Positions 34,951 to 43,990 are shown, counted from the stretch's first letter. The stretch is DNA of 64,000 nt from Metarhizobium sp964253915 (GCF_964253915.1 NZ_CAXUSG020000001.1:186001-250000), one strand, 5' to 3'. Translations and numbers: made by a program. Notes: a model not told the origin generated them from the sequence alone.

Positions 34951-35487
34951 ATTCGCAGACCTTTCAAAGCCGATGCCCCAGTCAAAGACGGGCCGCGCGC
35001 CAACAGGGAAATCCGTATCCCGAAAGTTCAGCTTATCGATGCCGAAGGCCAGAATCTCGGTGTCATCGCGACCGACCAGGCGCTTAAGCTTGCGGAAGAA
35101 GCTGGCCTCGATCTCGTAGAAATCTCGCCCAACGCCGAACCGCCGGTCTGCAAGATTCTCGATCTCGGCAAGCTGAAGTATTCGACGCAGAAAAAAGCCG
35201 CCGAAGCCCGCAAGAAGCAGAAGATCGTCGAAGTCAAAGAAATCAAGATGCGTCCGAACATCGACACCCATGACTATGAGGTGAAGATGAAGGCGATGAA
35301 TCGCTTCTTCGAAGAAGGCGACAAGGTAAAAGTGACGCTGAAGTTCCGCGGCCGTGAAATGGCCCACCAGGAACTGGGCCTCAAGCTCTTGCTGCAGGTC
35401 AAGGAAGATACGCTCGGTATCGCCAAGGTCGAGGCCGAGCCGAAGCTCGAAGGCCGTCAGATGATGATGGTCCTGGCGCCGAAATAA
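34951..35487 (+). CDS. infC: Translation initiation factor IF-3 with ATT start codon
   Basis: 178 residues. The whole N-terminal domain is present only if translation starts at ATT 34951: (M)RRPFKADAPVKDGPRANREI, then VQLIDAEGQNLGV and LVEISPNAEPPVCKILDLGK, all standard IF-3. AAAGGAG sits ten bases upstream. There is no ATG, GTG or TTG at a sensible place before residue ~100. IF-3 rejects non-canonical start codons, so the rare ATT gives feedback control of its own synthesis, as known for infC in Escherichia coli. The gene heads the infC-rpmI-rplT-pheS-pheT cluster and ends at a hairpin. Confidence 0.96.
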   Translation: MRRPFKADAPVKDGPRANREIRIPKVQLIDAEGQNLGVIATDQALKLAEEAGLDLVEISPNAEPPVCKILDLGKLKYSTQKKAAEARKKQKIVEVKEIKMRPNIDTHDYEVKMKAMNRFFEEGDKVKVTLKFRGREMAHQELGLKLLLQVKEDTLGIAKVEAEPKLEGRQMMMVLAPK

Positions 35488-35509
35488 GGCCGCCGCCACA
35501 TAATGCACG

Positions 35510-35533
35510 AGCCGTCCGAAGGGGCGGCTTTTT
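35510..35533 (+). terminator. Rho-independent terminator of infC
   Basis: Stem AGCCGTCC with GGGGCGGCT around GAA (one wobble and one bulge), followed by TTTTT. It separates infC from rpmI. Confidence 0.7.
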
Positions 35534-35571
35534 GTTTTCCGGCCGTTCTCCTAAAATCCATGAAGGGCCGG

Positions 35572-35599
35572 TTGCACTTTTATGAAAGCGCGGTTATAA
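35572..35599 (+). promoter_or_regulatory. Putative sigma-70 promoter of rpmI-rplT
   Basis: TTGCAC and TTATAA with a 16-base spacer, placed after the infC terminator and about 100 bases upstream of rpmI. Confidence 0.5.
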
Positions 35600-35609
35600 G
35601 CGCGCGTCC

Positions 35610-35641
35610 GAACGGTCCGGCAGGGCATGCCGTGGCCGTTC
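35610..35641 (+). promoter_or_regulatory. Structured leader upstream of rpmI
   Basis: Nested pairing GAACGG / CCGTTC (35610-35615 with 35636-35641) and CGGCA / TGCCG inside. It would lie in the 5' leader of the rpmI-rplT mRNA, where L20-mediated autoregulation occurs in other bacteria. Binding by L20 is a guess. Confidence 0.35.
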
Positions 35642-35700
35642 TTTATGCTTGAAGCTGACTTCGTCTGTCCGCTTCGATACAAAAACAATGGAGTAGCAAA

Positions 35701-35904
35701 ATGCCCAAGATGAAGACGAAATCCTCTGCCAAGAAGCGGTTCAAGATCACCGCGACCGGCAAGGTCAAGGCTGCAGCCGCCGGCAAGCGCCACGGCATGA
35801 TCAAGCGTTCCAACAAGTTCATTCGCGATGCCCGCGGTACCATGGTTCTCGCCGAACCCGATGGTAAGAAGGTCATCAAGAACTACCTGCCGAACGGTCT
35901 CTGA
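35701..35904 (+). CDS. rpmI: 50S ribosomal protein L35
   Basis: 67 residues, full length and highly basic, starting MPKMKTKSSAKKRFKITATG, the family signature. The usual KRHGMIKRSNK segment follows. It is a structural component of the large ribosomal subunit. It is followed by rplT after 43 bases and is probably co-transcribed with it. Confidence 0.98.
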   Translation: MPKMKTKSSAKKRFKITATGKVKAAAAGKRHGMIKRSNKFIRDARGTMVLAEPDGKKVIKNYLPNGL

Positions 35905-35947
35905 GACTCTTTCGCACTTTTTGGATCAGATTTAAGGAGATCATGAC

Positions 35948-36352
35948 ATGGCACGCGTAAAACGTGGCGTAACGGCTCACGCCAAGCACAAGAAAGTCCT
36001 CAAGGCCGCCAAGGGTTTCTACGGCCGCCGCAAGAACACCATCCGCGCTGCAAAGGCTGCGGTTGACCGTTCCAAGCAGTTCGCAACGCGCGACCGTCGC
36101 GCCAAGAAGCGCAACTTCCGCGCCCTGTGGATCCAGCGTATCAACGCTGCCGTCCGCGATTTCGGCCTGACCTACGGCCGCTTCATCGACGGCCTGAACA
36201 AGGCTGGCATCGAAGTCGACCGCAAGGTCCTGTCCGACATGGCCATCCATGAGCCGGCCGCTTTCGGCGCGCTCGTCGAAGCGTCCAAGAAGGCGCTCGC
36301 CTACCTCAAGGACACGGGCACCCCGAACGAGTTTGAAGGCGCGGTCAAGTAA
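35948..36352 (+). CDS. rplT: 50S ribosomal protein L20
   Basis: 134 residues, a basic protein starting MARVKRGVTAHAKHKKVL, with YGRRKNTIRAAKAAV and NFRALWIQRINAAVR. It binds 23S rRNA early in large-subunit assembly. TAAGGAG lies upstream of the ATG. The C-terminal extension past the E. coli length is usual in alphaproteobacteria. A strong terminator follows. Confidence 0.98.
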   Translation: MARVKRGVTAHAKHKKVLKAAKGFYGRRKNTIRAAKAAVDRSKQFATRDRRAKKRNFRALWIQRINAAVRDFGLTYGRFIDGLNKAGIEVDRKVLSDMAIHEPAAFGALVEASKKALAYLKDTGTPNEFEGAVK

Positions 36353-36386
36353 CCAGCGCTTCCCAGACTTTTCGATAGTATTGGGA

Positions 36387-36419
36387 AACCCGCGCTGGCA
36401 GGGCTGGCGCGGGTTTTTT
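36387..36419 (+). terminator. Rho-independent terminator of rplT
   Basis: Perfect 9-bp stem AACCCGCGC / GCGCGGGTT (36387-36395 with 36407-36415) followed by a T run. Confidence 0.85.
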
Positions 36420-36482
36420 CATGTCTCCGTCACCGGAACGCGATAGGTGCGTTCGGATCATCGCTCGGCAGGAATTCTGAAA

Positions 36483-37565
36483 ATGTCCGATCTCGACAGT
36501 TTGAAATCATCGCTCCTGACGGAGATTGCAGCGGCCGCAGACGAGGCCGGCATCGAGGCCGTCCGCGTTGGAGCGCTTGGCAAGAAGGGGTCGGTCTCCG
36601 AACTCCTGAAGACGCTGGGCAGCATGTCCGCCGACGAGCGCCAGACGCGCGGTGCGGCCATCAATGCGCTGAAGAACGAAGTCACCGAGGCGATCGCCGC
36701 CCGCAAGGCGGACCTCAAGGATGCGGCGATTGCCGCAAGGCTGAAGGCGGAAACGCTCGATGTCAGCCTGCCGGTGCGCTCGTCGCCGGCCGAGCGCGGC
36801 CGTATCCATCCGATCAGCCAGATCGTCGATGAGATCACCGCCATCTTCGGCGACATGGGTTTTTCGATTGCCGAAGGCCCTGACGTCGAGACCGACTATT
36901 ACAATTTCACGGCGCTGAACTTCCCGGAAGGCCATCCGGCCCGCGAGATGCACGACACCTTCTTCTTCCAGCCGGATGAAAAGGGCGAACGCAAGGTGCT
37001 GCGCACCCACACCTCGCCGGTGCAGATCCGCACGATGGAAGCGCAAAAACCGCCAATCCGCATCATCATCCCCGGCAAGACCTACCGGCAGGATTCGGAT
37101 GCGACCCATTCGCCGATGTTCCACCAGGTGGAAGGCCTCGTCGTCGACAAGGCGGCCAACGTCGCCAACCTGCGCTGGGTGCTGGAAGAATTCTGCAAGG
37201 CCTTTTTCGAGGTGCCGTCGGTGACGATGCGGTTCCGCCCGTCCTTCTTCCCGTTCACCGAGCCGAGCTTCGAAGTGGACATCCAGTGCGACCGTTCCGG
37301 CCCGATCGTAAAATTCGGCGAAGGCACGGACTGGATGGAAATCCTCGGCTGCGGCATGGTGCATCCCAACGTACTGCGCGCCGGCGGGCTCGATCCTGAC
37401 GAATACCAGGGTTTTGCCTGGGGCATGGGCCTCGACCGTATCGCCATGCTGAAATACGGCATGCCCGACCTGCGCGATTTCTTCAACGCCGATGTTCGCT
37501 GGATGAACCATTACGGCTTCCGCCCGCTCGACATGCCGACGCTGTTCGGCGGCCTGAGTGTTTGA
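36483..37565 (+). CDS. pheS: Phenylalanyl-tRNA synthetase alpha subunit
   Basis: 360 residues. An N-terminal coiled coil (to about residue 85) is followed by the class II catalytic core: HPISQIVDEITAIFGDMGF, ALNFPEGHPAREMHDTFF, the motif 2 region GKTYRQDSDATHSPMFHQVEG, and motif 3 GFAWGMGLDRIAMLKYG. With PheT it forms the alpha2-beta2 enzyme that charges tRNA-Phe. The start MSDLDSLKSSLL is set by homology. pheT follows after 25 bases. Confidence 0.98.
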   Translation: MSDLDSLKSSLLTEIAAAADEAGIEAVRVGALGKKGSVSELLKTLGSMSADERQTRGAAINALKNEVTEAIAARKADLKDAAIAARLKAETLDVSLPVRSSPAERGRIHPISQIVDEITAIFGDMGFSIAEGPDVETDYYNFTALNFPEGHPAREMHDTFFFQPDEKGERKVLRTHTSPVQIRTMEAQKPPIRIIIPGKTYRQDSDATHSPMFHQVEGLVVDKAANVANLRWVLEEFCKAFFEVPSVTMRFRPSFFPFTEPSFEVDIQCDRSGPIVKFGEGTDWMEILGCGMVHPNVLRAGGLDPDEYQGFAWGMGLDRIAMLKYGMPDLRDFFNADVRWMNHYGFRPLDMPTLFGGLSV

Positions 37566-37590
37566 GCCGCGTGTGTAAGGATCAGAAACG

Positions 37591-40014
37591 ATGAAATTCA
37601 CACTCTCCTGGCTGAAAGAGCATCTGGCAACGGATGCTTCCCTTGAACAGATTTGCGAACGCCTGACCTCGATCGGCTTGGAAGTCGAGGATGTCGACGA
37701 CAAGGCCATCTACAAGCCGTTCGTCATTGCCCGCATCCTAGAAGCCGAACAACATCCGCAGGCCGACCGGCTGAAGGTGCTGAAGGTCGATACCGGCTCC
37801 GGCGATCCGGTGCAGGTGGTCTGCGGCGCGCCGAATGCGCGTGCCGGCCTGATCGGCGCCTTCGTGGCGCCGGGCACCTATGTGCCGGGCATCGACGTGA
37901 CGCTGGCCGTCGGCACCATCCGCGGCGTCGAAAGCCGCGGCATGATGTGTTCGGAAAAGGAACTCAACATTTCCGACAATCACGACGGCATTATCGATCT
38001 GCCGGCGGATGCGCCGGTCGGCACCTCCTTCGCCGCTTATGCCGGCCTTGACGATCCGATCATCGAAATCAACCTGACGCCGAACCGGCCGGACTGCACC
38101 TCGATCTACGGCATCGCCCGCGATCTCGCCGCTTCCGGTCTCGGAACGCTGAAAACGCGGCCGGCGCCGTCTTTCTCCACGGAAGGCGAAACGACGGTCA
38201 AGCTCGTCATCGATCTCGACGACGAAAAGCTGTGCCCCGGCTTCGCGCTGCGTTTGGTGCGCGGCGTCAAGAACGGCCCGAGCCCGAACTGGATGCAGCA
38301 GCGGCTCATCGCCATCGGCCTGCGGCCGATCAATGCGCTGGTCGATATCACCAACTACATGACCTTCGACCAGGGTCGGCCGATGCACGTCTTCGACGCC
38401 GCCAAGGTAAAGGGCAATCTCACCGTTCGTCGCGCCACGGAAGGCGAGACGGTGCTGGCGCTCGACCAGCGCGAATACAAGCTGTCGCCCAGCAACGTCG
38501 TCATCGCCGATGACAACGGCGTCGAATCGATCGGCGGCATCATGGGCGGCGAACATTCCGGCTGCGACGAAGGCACTGTCGACGTGCTGATCGAATCGGC
38601 GCTCTGGGATCCGATGAACATCGCCAAGTCGGGCCGCACGCTCGGCATCATCACAGATGCCCGTTACCGCTTCGAGCGTGGCGTCGATCCGGAATATATG
38701 GTTCCGGGCCTGGAGCGGACCACGGAGCTGGTGCTCGAACTCTGCGGCGGCACGGCTGCCAAGGCCGAAGTCGTCGGCTACAAGGGCCATGTGGCGAAGG
38801 TGGTCGAGTTCCCGCTTGCCGAAGTCAAGCGGCTGACCGGCCTGGAGGTTTCGGCGGAAGAGAGCCTGGATATCCTGAAACGTCTCGGTTTCGGGCCGCA
38901 GGGTTCGGCCTCGGTCGTTCCCGTGACCGTTCCGTCCTGGCGCCCCGATGTCGATGGCAAGGCCGATCTCGTCGAGGAAGTCCTGCGCATCCACGGCGTC
39001 GACAATATCCGCCCGGCGCCGCTCTCCAACCATGCGGCCGTCAATGGCAAGATCCTGACGACGCTGCAGATCCGCACCCGCGCCGCCAAGCGGGCACTTG
39101 CCTCGCGTGGCATGCTGGAAGCGGTCACCTGGTCGTTCATTTCCGAGGAGCAGGCAAAGCTGTTCGGCGGCGGCAAGCCGACGCTGAAGCTCGCCAACCC
39201 GATCGCCGCCGACATGTCCGACATGCGTCCCTCGCTGCTGCCGGGCCTGCTGTCGGCCGCGCAACGCAATGCCGACAAGGGGTATGGCGATGTGGCGATC
39301 TTCGAAGTCTCCGGCACCTATGAGACGGACACGCCGGACGGCCAGCGCCGCGTTGCCGGCGGTATCCGCCGTGGTACGGCCTCGCTTGCCGGCTCCGGCC
39401 GCATGTGGTCGAACGTCACCAAGGGCGGTGGCAAGCCGGTGGATGTCTTCGATGCCAAGGCGGATGCGCTCGCCGTTCTGGAAGCCTGCGGCATGCCGAT
39501 GACCAACGTGCAGATCGAGCAGGGCGGCCCCGACTGGTATCACCCCGGCCGTTCCGGCACCATCAAGATGGGACCGAAGGTGATCCTCGGCCATTTCGGC
39601 GAGTTCCATCCCAAGACTCTGGAAGCGCTCGACGTGTCGGGTGCCTTGTGCGGCTTCGAAGTCTACGTCGATGCCATGCAGGAGCCGAAGAAGAAGGCGA
39701 CCCGCACCAAGCCGGCGCTGGATCTCTCGCCCTTCCAGGCCGTCAAGCGCGACTTCGCCTTCGTGGTCGATCGTAGCGTCGAAGCCGGCACCATCCTCAA
39801 GGCCGCCTCCAGCGCCGACCGCAAGCTGATCGCCTCTGTGAATGTCTTCGACGTGTTCGAAGGTGCTTCGCTCGGCGCCGACAAGAAGTCGGTGGCTATC
39901 GAGGTGGTGATCCAGCCGGTCGAGCGCACGCTGACGGACGAGGATTTCGAGGCGCTGACCGGCAAGATCGTTGCCAACGTCACGAAGTCGACGGGCGGCG
40001 TTTTGCGCGCCTGA
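37591..40014 (+). CDS. pheT: Phenylalanyl-tRNA synthetase beta subunit
   Basis: 807 residues. Domains in order: short N-terminal helix, tRNA-binding EMAP-like domain (residues ~40-150; LEAEQHPQADRLKVLKVD, VCGAPNARAG), B3/B4 editing domain (RPMHVFDAAKV, IGGIMGGEHSG), B5, catalytic-like core, and C-terminal ferredoxin-fold anticodon-binding domain (FQAVKRDFAFVVD to the end). Normal for the family. It ends at a strong bidirectional terminator. Confidence 0.98.
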   Translation: MKFTLSWLKEHLATDASLEQICERLTSIGLEVEDVDDKAIYKPFVIARILEAEQHPQADRLKVLKVDTGSGDPVQVVCGAPNARAGLIGAFVAPGTYVPGIDVTLAVGTIRGVESRGMMCSEKELNISDNHDGIIDLPADAPVGTSFAAYAGLDDPIIEINLTPNRPDCTSIYGIARDLAASGLGTLKTRPAPSFSTEGETTVKLVIDLDDEKLCPGFALRLVRGVKNGPSPNWMQQRLIAIGLRPINALVDITNYMTFDQGRPMHVFDAAKVKGNLTVRRATEGETVLALDQREYKLSPSNVVIADDNGVESIGGIMGGEHSGCDEGTVDVLIESALWDPMNIAKSGRTLGIITDARYRFERGVDPEYMVPGLERTTELVLELCGGTAAKAEVVGYKGHVAKVVEFPLAEVKRLTGLEVSAEESLDILKRLGFGPQGSASVVPVTVPSWRPDVDGKADLVEEVLRIHGVDNIRPAPLSNHAAVNGKILTTLQIRTRAAKRALASRGMLEAVTWSFISEEQAKLFGGGKPTLKLANPIAADMSDMRPSLLPGLLSAAQRNADKGYGDVAIFEVSGTYETDTPDGQRRVAGGIRRGTASLAGSGRMWSNVTKGGGKPVDVFDAKADALAVLEACGMPMTNVQIEQGGPDWYHPGRSGTIKMGPKVILGHFGEFHPKTLEALDVSGALCGFEVYVDAMQEPKKKATRTKPALDLSPFQAVKRDFAFVVDRSVEAGTILKAASSADRKLIASVNVFDVFEGASLGADKKSVAIEVVIQPVERTLTDEDFEALTGKIVANVTKSTGGVLRA

Positions 40015-40031
40015 GGCGCAACGTCATTGTC

Positions 40032-40069
40032 AAAAAAGAAGCGCCGCCTCTTTGGGGCGGCGCTTTTTT
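40032..40069. terminator. Bidirectional terminator between pheT and the amidotransferase gene
   Basis: Perfect 10-bp stem AAGCGCCGCC / GGCGGCGCTT (40039-40048 with 40056-40065), flanked by an A run on the left and a T run on the right, so it can work on both strands. Confidence 0.85.
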
Positions 40070-40089
40070 CTTTTGTGGCTGGGAGGATG

Positions 40090-40839
40090 TCATTCGCCCG
40101 CCAGCAATTCCTTCTGTGTTTCTGCGGCTTCTGCCACATTGATAGTCGCAACCCAGGCGCGGGCCAACGCCAGGCCTGCCGCATCGGCGGGAACGCCGCG
40201 CGAGACGGCGAGTTCGGGATGCTGCTCCAGCCAGCCCGGCTGCAGCTTTTCCATCACCTGCGGCAACTTCTGGCGCCAATCGTCGACGACGGTGGTACTG
40301 GCCTCGAAATGGAACTGGGTGCCATAGGCGGCGCGGCCCATGCGGAAGGCCTGGTTATTCACCCCGCCGCTGGATGCCAGGTGCACTGCGCCTTCCGGCA
40401 GCGTGAAAGTATCGCTATGCCATTCGAAGATCGGGAAATTTTCGCCCGCGGCCGAAAGCACCGGGTCATCCTGCCCGGCCGGCGTCGTGCGGATGTCGTG
40501 CCAGCCGAACTCCACCGTCTTGCCGAGAATGTTGTCGCCGCCATAACCGCGCGCCAGGATCTGGCTGCCGAGACAGATACCGAGCACCGATTTGCCGGCA
40601 TCGCCGAAACCGCGCATCAGCGCGGCCAGCGCCGGCAGGTAGGGATGGCTGTGGTCGTCGAGAGCGCTCTGCTCGCCGCCGAGCACGACGAGGGCATCGT
40701 GATCGTCGAGAACGGGCAAGCCACCACCATTCCAGGGCTGGAAGATCTCGACCTTCGCGCCGGCTTCCGACAGAGCGACGCCGACCTGGCCCAGATGGGA
40801 AACCACGGTGTTTTCAACCACTGCCACGCGCATGCTCAT
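40090..40839 (-). CDS. Class I glutamine amidotransferase (GuaA-like domain only)
   Basis: 249 residues forming a single class I amidotransferase domain. The nucleophile is in GICLGSQILARGYGG, the His in GTQFHFEAS, with the triad Glu in the same segment. It has no synthetase domain, so it belongs to the stand-alone type often annotated as GMP-synthase-like or gamma-glutamyl-peptide hydrolase-like (polyamine or glutamyl-amide breakdown). AGAGGTGG precedes two possible ATGs (40839 and 40833); the first is used. Substrate unknown. Confidence 0.87.
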   Translation of the reverse strand: MSMRVAVVENTVVSHLGQVGVALSEAGAKVEIFQPWNGGGLPVLDDHDALVVLGGEQSALDDHSHPYLPALAALMRGFGDAGKSVLGICLGSQILARGYGGDNILGKTVEFGWHDIRTTPAGQDDPVLSAAGENFPIFEWHSDTFTLPEGAVHLASSGGVNNQAFRMGRAAYGTQFHFEASTTVVDDWRQKLPQVMEKLQPGWLEQHPELAVSRGVPADAAGLALARAWVATINVAEAAETQKELLAGE

Positions 40840-40953
40840 GCCACCTCTTGCCATTTCACTATCCGAATTGCCCCGATGACGACGCAGCGGGGCATTTTGA
40901 GGAAGACAAGATCATGTCCGGCAACGCGGTTCAAGAGCGGCGAGCGCCGGGCT

Positions 40954-41394
40954 TCAGAATTGCCGGCCGATCTTGGCATCCACCGAATGGCGGTTGGCGC
41001 CGCGGAAGGCGAAGTACAGGGTGATCGCTGCCCACAGGATCGACTTTTCGGCCCCCATCAGCCCCTCGGCGCGCAGATAACCATGCACGTAAACGGTCAC
41101 CAGAAGCACGATGGTGGCGGCGACGGCCGCCGGACGGGTCAGCAGGCCGATGGCCAGCAGGATGCCGCCGAAAAACTCGGTGGCGGACAACAGCGGCGAC
41201 CAGAAGACGCCCGGATAAAAACCCAAGCCTTCGACCATAGCCGTCGCGCCGAAGGGGTTGAGGATCTTGCCATATCCATGCACCGCAAAAAGACCGCCCG
41301 CCAGGACGCGCAGCAGCGTTTCCGCCCATGGGGTCAGCGCGGCATAGAGTGATCCCAGTGCCGGGATGATCAGTTTCGGGCGTTCTTCGGTCAT
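40954..41394 (-). CDS. DoxX-family membrane protein
   Basis: 146 residues with four predicted membrane helices: around ETLLRVLAGGLFAVHGYGK, LLSATEFFGGILLAIGLL, PAAVAATIVLLVTVYVHG and SILWAAITLYFAF. The first-helix HGxxK motif and FGA...EGLG segment are typical of DoxX. AAGGA precedes the ATG at 41394. Family members are thought to act in redox stress or quinone metabolism; its role here is unknown. Confidence 0.88.
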   Translation of the reverse strand: MTEERPKLIIPALGSLYAALTPWAETLLRVLAGGLFAVHGYGKILNPFGATAMVEGLGFYPGVFWSPLLSATEFFGGILLAIGLLTRPAAVAATIVLLVTVYVHGYLRAEGLMGAEKSILWAAITLYFAFRGANRHSVDAKIGRQF

Positions 41395-41573
41395 TTCAAT
41401 TCCTTCTGTTCGAATCTGCCCCATGCTGTGCGAAAACATCGCGGTGCGGGCAAGCTGGCCCCGGTAAAAACTTGAGTGATCCGGTTGAATTTTCTGTGAG
41501 GCCGGCGTGAACAGTCGTTGCCGGTGACGGCAGCGGTGCTTAGATGAAGAAAACCAGATGAGGATCGACGCCG

Positions 41574-41867
41574 ATGACCGAGAAACCACGCATCACAATT
41601 CTTTACTGCACCCAGTGCAACTGGCTGCTGCGCGCCGGCTGGATGGCGCAGGAATTGCTCTCCACTTTCGGCGATTCGCTTGGCGAAGTGGCGCTTCTGC
41701 CCGGCACTGGAGGGAACTTCGAGATCCGTGTCGATGACGCGCTCGTCTGGGAGCGCAAGCGTGACGGCGGTTTCCCCGGCCCGAAAGAGCTGAAGCAGCG
41801 GGTGCGCGACATCATCGAGCCCGGCCGCGATCTCGGTCACACAGACAGGGTGTCGCAGGAAAGCTGA
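41574..41867 (+). CDS. SelT/SelW/SelH (Rdx) family protein, Cys form
   Basis: 97 residues of thioredoxin-like fold. The redox motif is CTQC in ITILYCTQCNWLLRAGWMAQELL, where the second Cys replaces the selenocysteine of animal SelW. GGNFEIRVDDALVWERKRDGGFP is the second conserved block. No SECIS element is expected or needed. Function is unproven; a thiol redox role is assumed from the fold. Confidence 0.92.
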   Translation: MTEKPRITILYCTQCNWLLRAGWMAQELLSTFGDSLGEVALLPGTGGNFEIRVDDALVWERKRDGGFPGPKELKQRVRDIIEPGRDLGHTDRVSQES

Positions 41868-41885
41868 AGAAAGGCCTGGTGCTCA

Positions 41886-41915
41886 GCCGGACCGGCGTCG
41901 ATGCGCCAGTCCGGC
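41886..41915. terminator. Hairpin between two convergent genes
   Basis: Stem GCCGGAC / GTCCGGC (41886-41892 with 41909-41915), with inner GGCG / CGCC pairing. It lies between the SelW-type and BA14K-type genes. It lacks a T tract, so rho-independent termination is uncertain. Confidence 0.4.
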
Positions 41916-41929
41916 ATGCTGGAGAAGCG

Positions 41930-42289
41930 TCAGCCCCAAGGCGAACGGCAGATCCTGTAGGCGCCGCCATAGGTCAGGAACCGGTTCGTTGCCGGATTGT
42001 AGGATTGGTAGCGGTTCAGGCACCAGCGGACATGGCGGTTGTAGCCATGGCGCGGCCGGTAGTAGTCACGGCTGTAGTAGCGCGGCCGATGGTAATGGCG
42101 ATGGCCGTAATGCGGCCGCCAGACGCGGCGGCAGCCGTAATAGCCGCAGATGACACGGGCTTCGCTGACATCGCTTTGCCGGTCGAGAACCGGTGAGGGC
42201 AGGCCCATCGGGGCCGCACCAGCCGGCAAGGGTAGAAGTGCGGTCAGGCTGACGGCACAGGCGGTGATCAACTTGCGGAAGATCGACAT
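41930..42289 (-). CDS. BA14K-family protein
   Basis: 119 residues with a signal peptide (KLITACAVSLTALLPLPAGA). The middle is rich in His, Tyr and Arg (GHRHYHRPRYYSRDYYRPRH), and the C-terminal NRYQSYNPATNRFLTYGGAYRIC is the BA14K domain, named after a Brucella immunoreactive, lectin-like protein and common in Hyphomicrobiales. AGAGG lies eight bases before the ATG used; another ATG is two codons upstream. Likely periplasmic or surface-exposed. Confidence 0.9.
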   Translation of the reverse strand: MSIFRKLITACAVSLTALLPLPAGAAPMGLPSPVLDRQSDVSEARVICGYYGCRRVWRPHYGHRHYHRPRYYSRDYYRPRHGYNRHVRWCLNRYQSYNPATNRFLTYGGAYRICRSPWG

Positions 42290-42554
42290 GGTCATAACCT
42301 CTCGTTCGTTGGTGGGGAAACCCCTTAGCATCCCCTGTGATTGCAACGTTTGCCGATACGGTTTTATTTGCCGTGCGGATCGGGACGGGCGGCTGCGATT
42401 GATTGTGTGCCCCGGTTGATCCATAAGGAACGCGTGTTTTTCAGGGCCTGTCTCTTCCTTCCGAAAGCGGCATCGCCCTGTTGTGTTGATGGATGCAGCT
42501 CCTCACGGACAATCGCACGCGCGCTCCGGGGGCTGCCTTATGGGAGTCCGATTT

Positions 42555-43988
42555 GTGAGCCTGAAATTCGGCACCAGCGGCCTGCGCGGCCTTTCGATTG
42601 ATCTCAAGGGCCGGGCTTCGGCGCTTTACGCCACCGCCTTTGCCCGCCACATGCTGGAGAGCGGCCATGCGAAGCCGGGCGACGAGATGCTTGTCGGCCG
42701 CGATTTTCGCGATTCGAGCCCGGAGATCGCGGCGATCTGTTTTGGCGCGCTGCAGCGGGCGGGTTTTATCCCGGTGGATTGCGGCACGATCCCGACGCCG
42801 GCGCTGGCGCTTTACGGCCTTGGCCGCAAGGCAGCATCGCTGATGATCACCGGCTCGCATATTCCGGCTGATCGCAACGGCATCAAGTTCTACCGCCCCG
42901 ATGGCGAAATCGACAAAAGCGACGAAGTGGCGATCGGCGCCCAGGCGGAAGCGCTACGCGCCGATGAAGCCGCCATCGACGAAACTTCCGGCAGCGGCCG
43001 TGACGCCGCCGGGGAAGCGCTGGCCGCCTTCCGGGCGCGTTACACCGCGTTGTTGCCTAAGGGCGTGCTGGCGGGCCTGAAAATCGGCGTCTACCAGCAC
43101 AGCACGGTCGCCCGCGACCTGTTCGTCGATCTGCTGCAGCATTTTGGCGCCGAAGTGGTGGCGCTCGGCCGCTCCGAAACCTTCATCCCCGTCGATACGG
43201 AAGCGGTCTCGCCGGAAACGGTGGCGCTGCTGAAGGCGTGGGCCGTCCAGCATCGGCTCGATGCTATCGTGTCGGCCGACGGCGATGGCGACCGGCCGCT
43301 GCTCTCCGACGAAACGGGCGAACCGCTGCGCGGCGATCTCCTCGGCCTGATCACCGCCAACTTCCTGAAGGCTGCGGTGGTGGCGACGCCGGTGACCTCC
43401 AATTCCGGCATCGAGGCTGCGGGCACCTTCTCCGTGGTGCGCACCAGGGTCGGTTCCCCCTTCGTCATCGCCGGCATGAACGAGGCACTGGCGGCCGGCG
43501 TAAGCGGTGTGATGGGGTTCGAAGCCAATGGCGGCCTGCTGACGGCATCGCCCTTCACCATCAACGGCGTGACGCTTGCCCCGCTGCCGACGCGCGATAG
43601 CGTCCTGCCGGTCCTGGCGGTGCTTTTCGAGGCGAAGAATGCCGGACAAGCCTTGTCGGCCTTTGCCGGCGGCTATCGCCTTCCTTTCGCCGACGCCGAC
43701 CGGCTGGAAAACTTCCCCGTCGAAACCAGCGCGGCGCTGATGGCGCAGCTGCGGGGGTCTCGAGCGGCACTGGAAACCTTCCTGGCGCCACTCGGCACGG
43801 TGGCTGCCACCAGCGATATCGACGGGCTGCGGGTAACGCTTGGCAATGGCCGAATCGTCCATCTTCGTCCTTCCGGAAACGCCCCGGAGATGCGCTGTTA
43901 TGTCGAGGCAGAAACTGTGGATGCGGCGAAATCGCTATTGCATCAGGGACTTGAGTTGATTCGGGATTGGTCTGGCAGGGCTGTTTGA
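42555..43988 (+). CDS. Phosphomannomutase / phosphoglucomutase-family protein (NoeK-like)
   Basis: About 477 residues of the alpha-D-phosphohexomutase family. Domain 1 begins SLKFGTSGLRG; the phospho-Ser loop is ITGSHIPADRNGIKFY; the metal loop is SADGDGDRPLL; the sugar loop is FEANGGLL; and the C-terminal phosphate-binding loop is RPSGNAPEMRCYVEA. The GTG at 42555 follows GGGAG by eight bases; an in-frame ATG five codons earlier is the alternative. The closest recalled relatives are rhizobial NoeK-type phosphomannomutases making mannose-1-phosphate for surface sugars. Specificity is inferred. Confidence 0.9.
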   Translation: MSLKFGTSGLRGLSIDLKGRASALYATAFARHMLESGHAKPGDEMLVGRDFRDSSPEIAAICFGALQRAGFIPVDCGTIPTPALALYGLGRKAASLMITGSHIPADRNGIKFYRPDGEIDKSDEVAIGAQAEALRADEAAIDETSGSGRDAAGEALAAFRARYTALLPKGVLAGLKIGVYQHSTVARDLFVDLLQHFGAEVVALGRSETFIPVDTEAVSPETVALLKAWAVQHRLDAIVSADGDGDRPLLSDETGEPLRGDLLGLITANFLKAAVVATPVTSNSGIEAAGTFSVVRTRVGSPFVIAGMNEALAAGVSGVMGFEANGGLLTASPFTINGVTLAPLPTRDSVLPVLAVLFEAKNAGQALSAFAGGYRLPFADADRLENFPVETSAALMAQLRGSRAALETFLAPLGTVAATSDIDGLRVTLGNGRIVHLRPSGNAPEMRCYVEAETVDAAKSLLHQGLELIRDWSGRAV

Positions 43989-43990
43989 CA

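Noticed and set aside
37738..39609. Long minus-strand open frame inside pheT
   Set aside because: It is a shadow of pheT with biased, non-protein-like composition.
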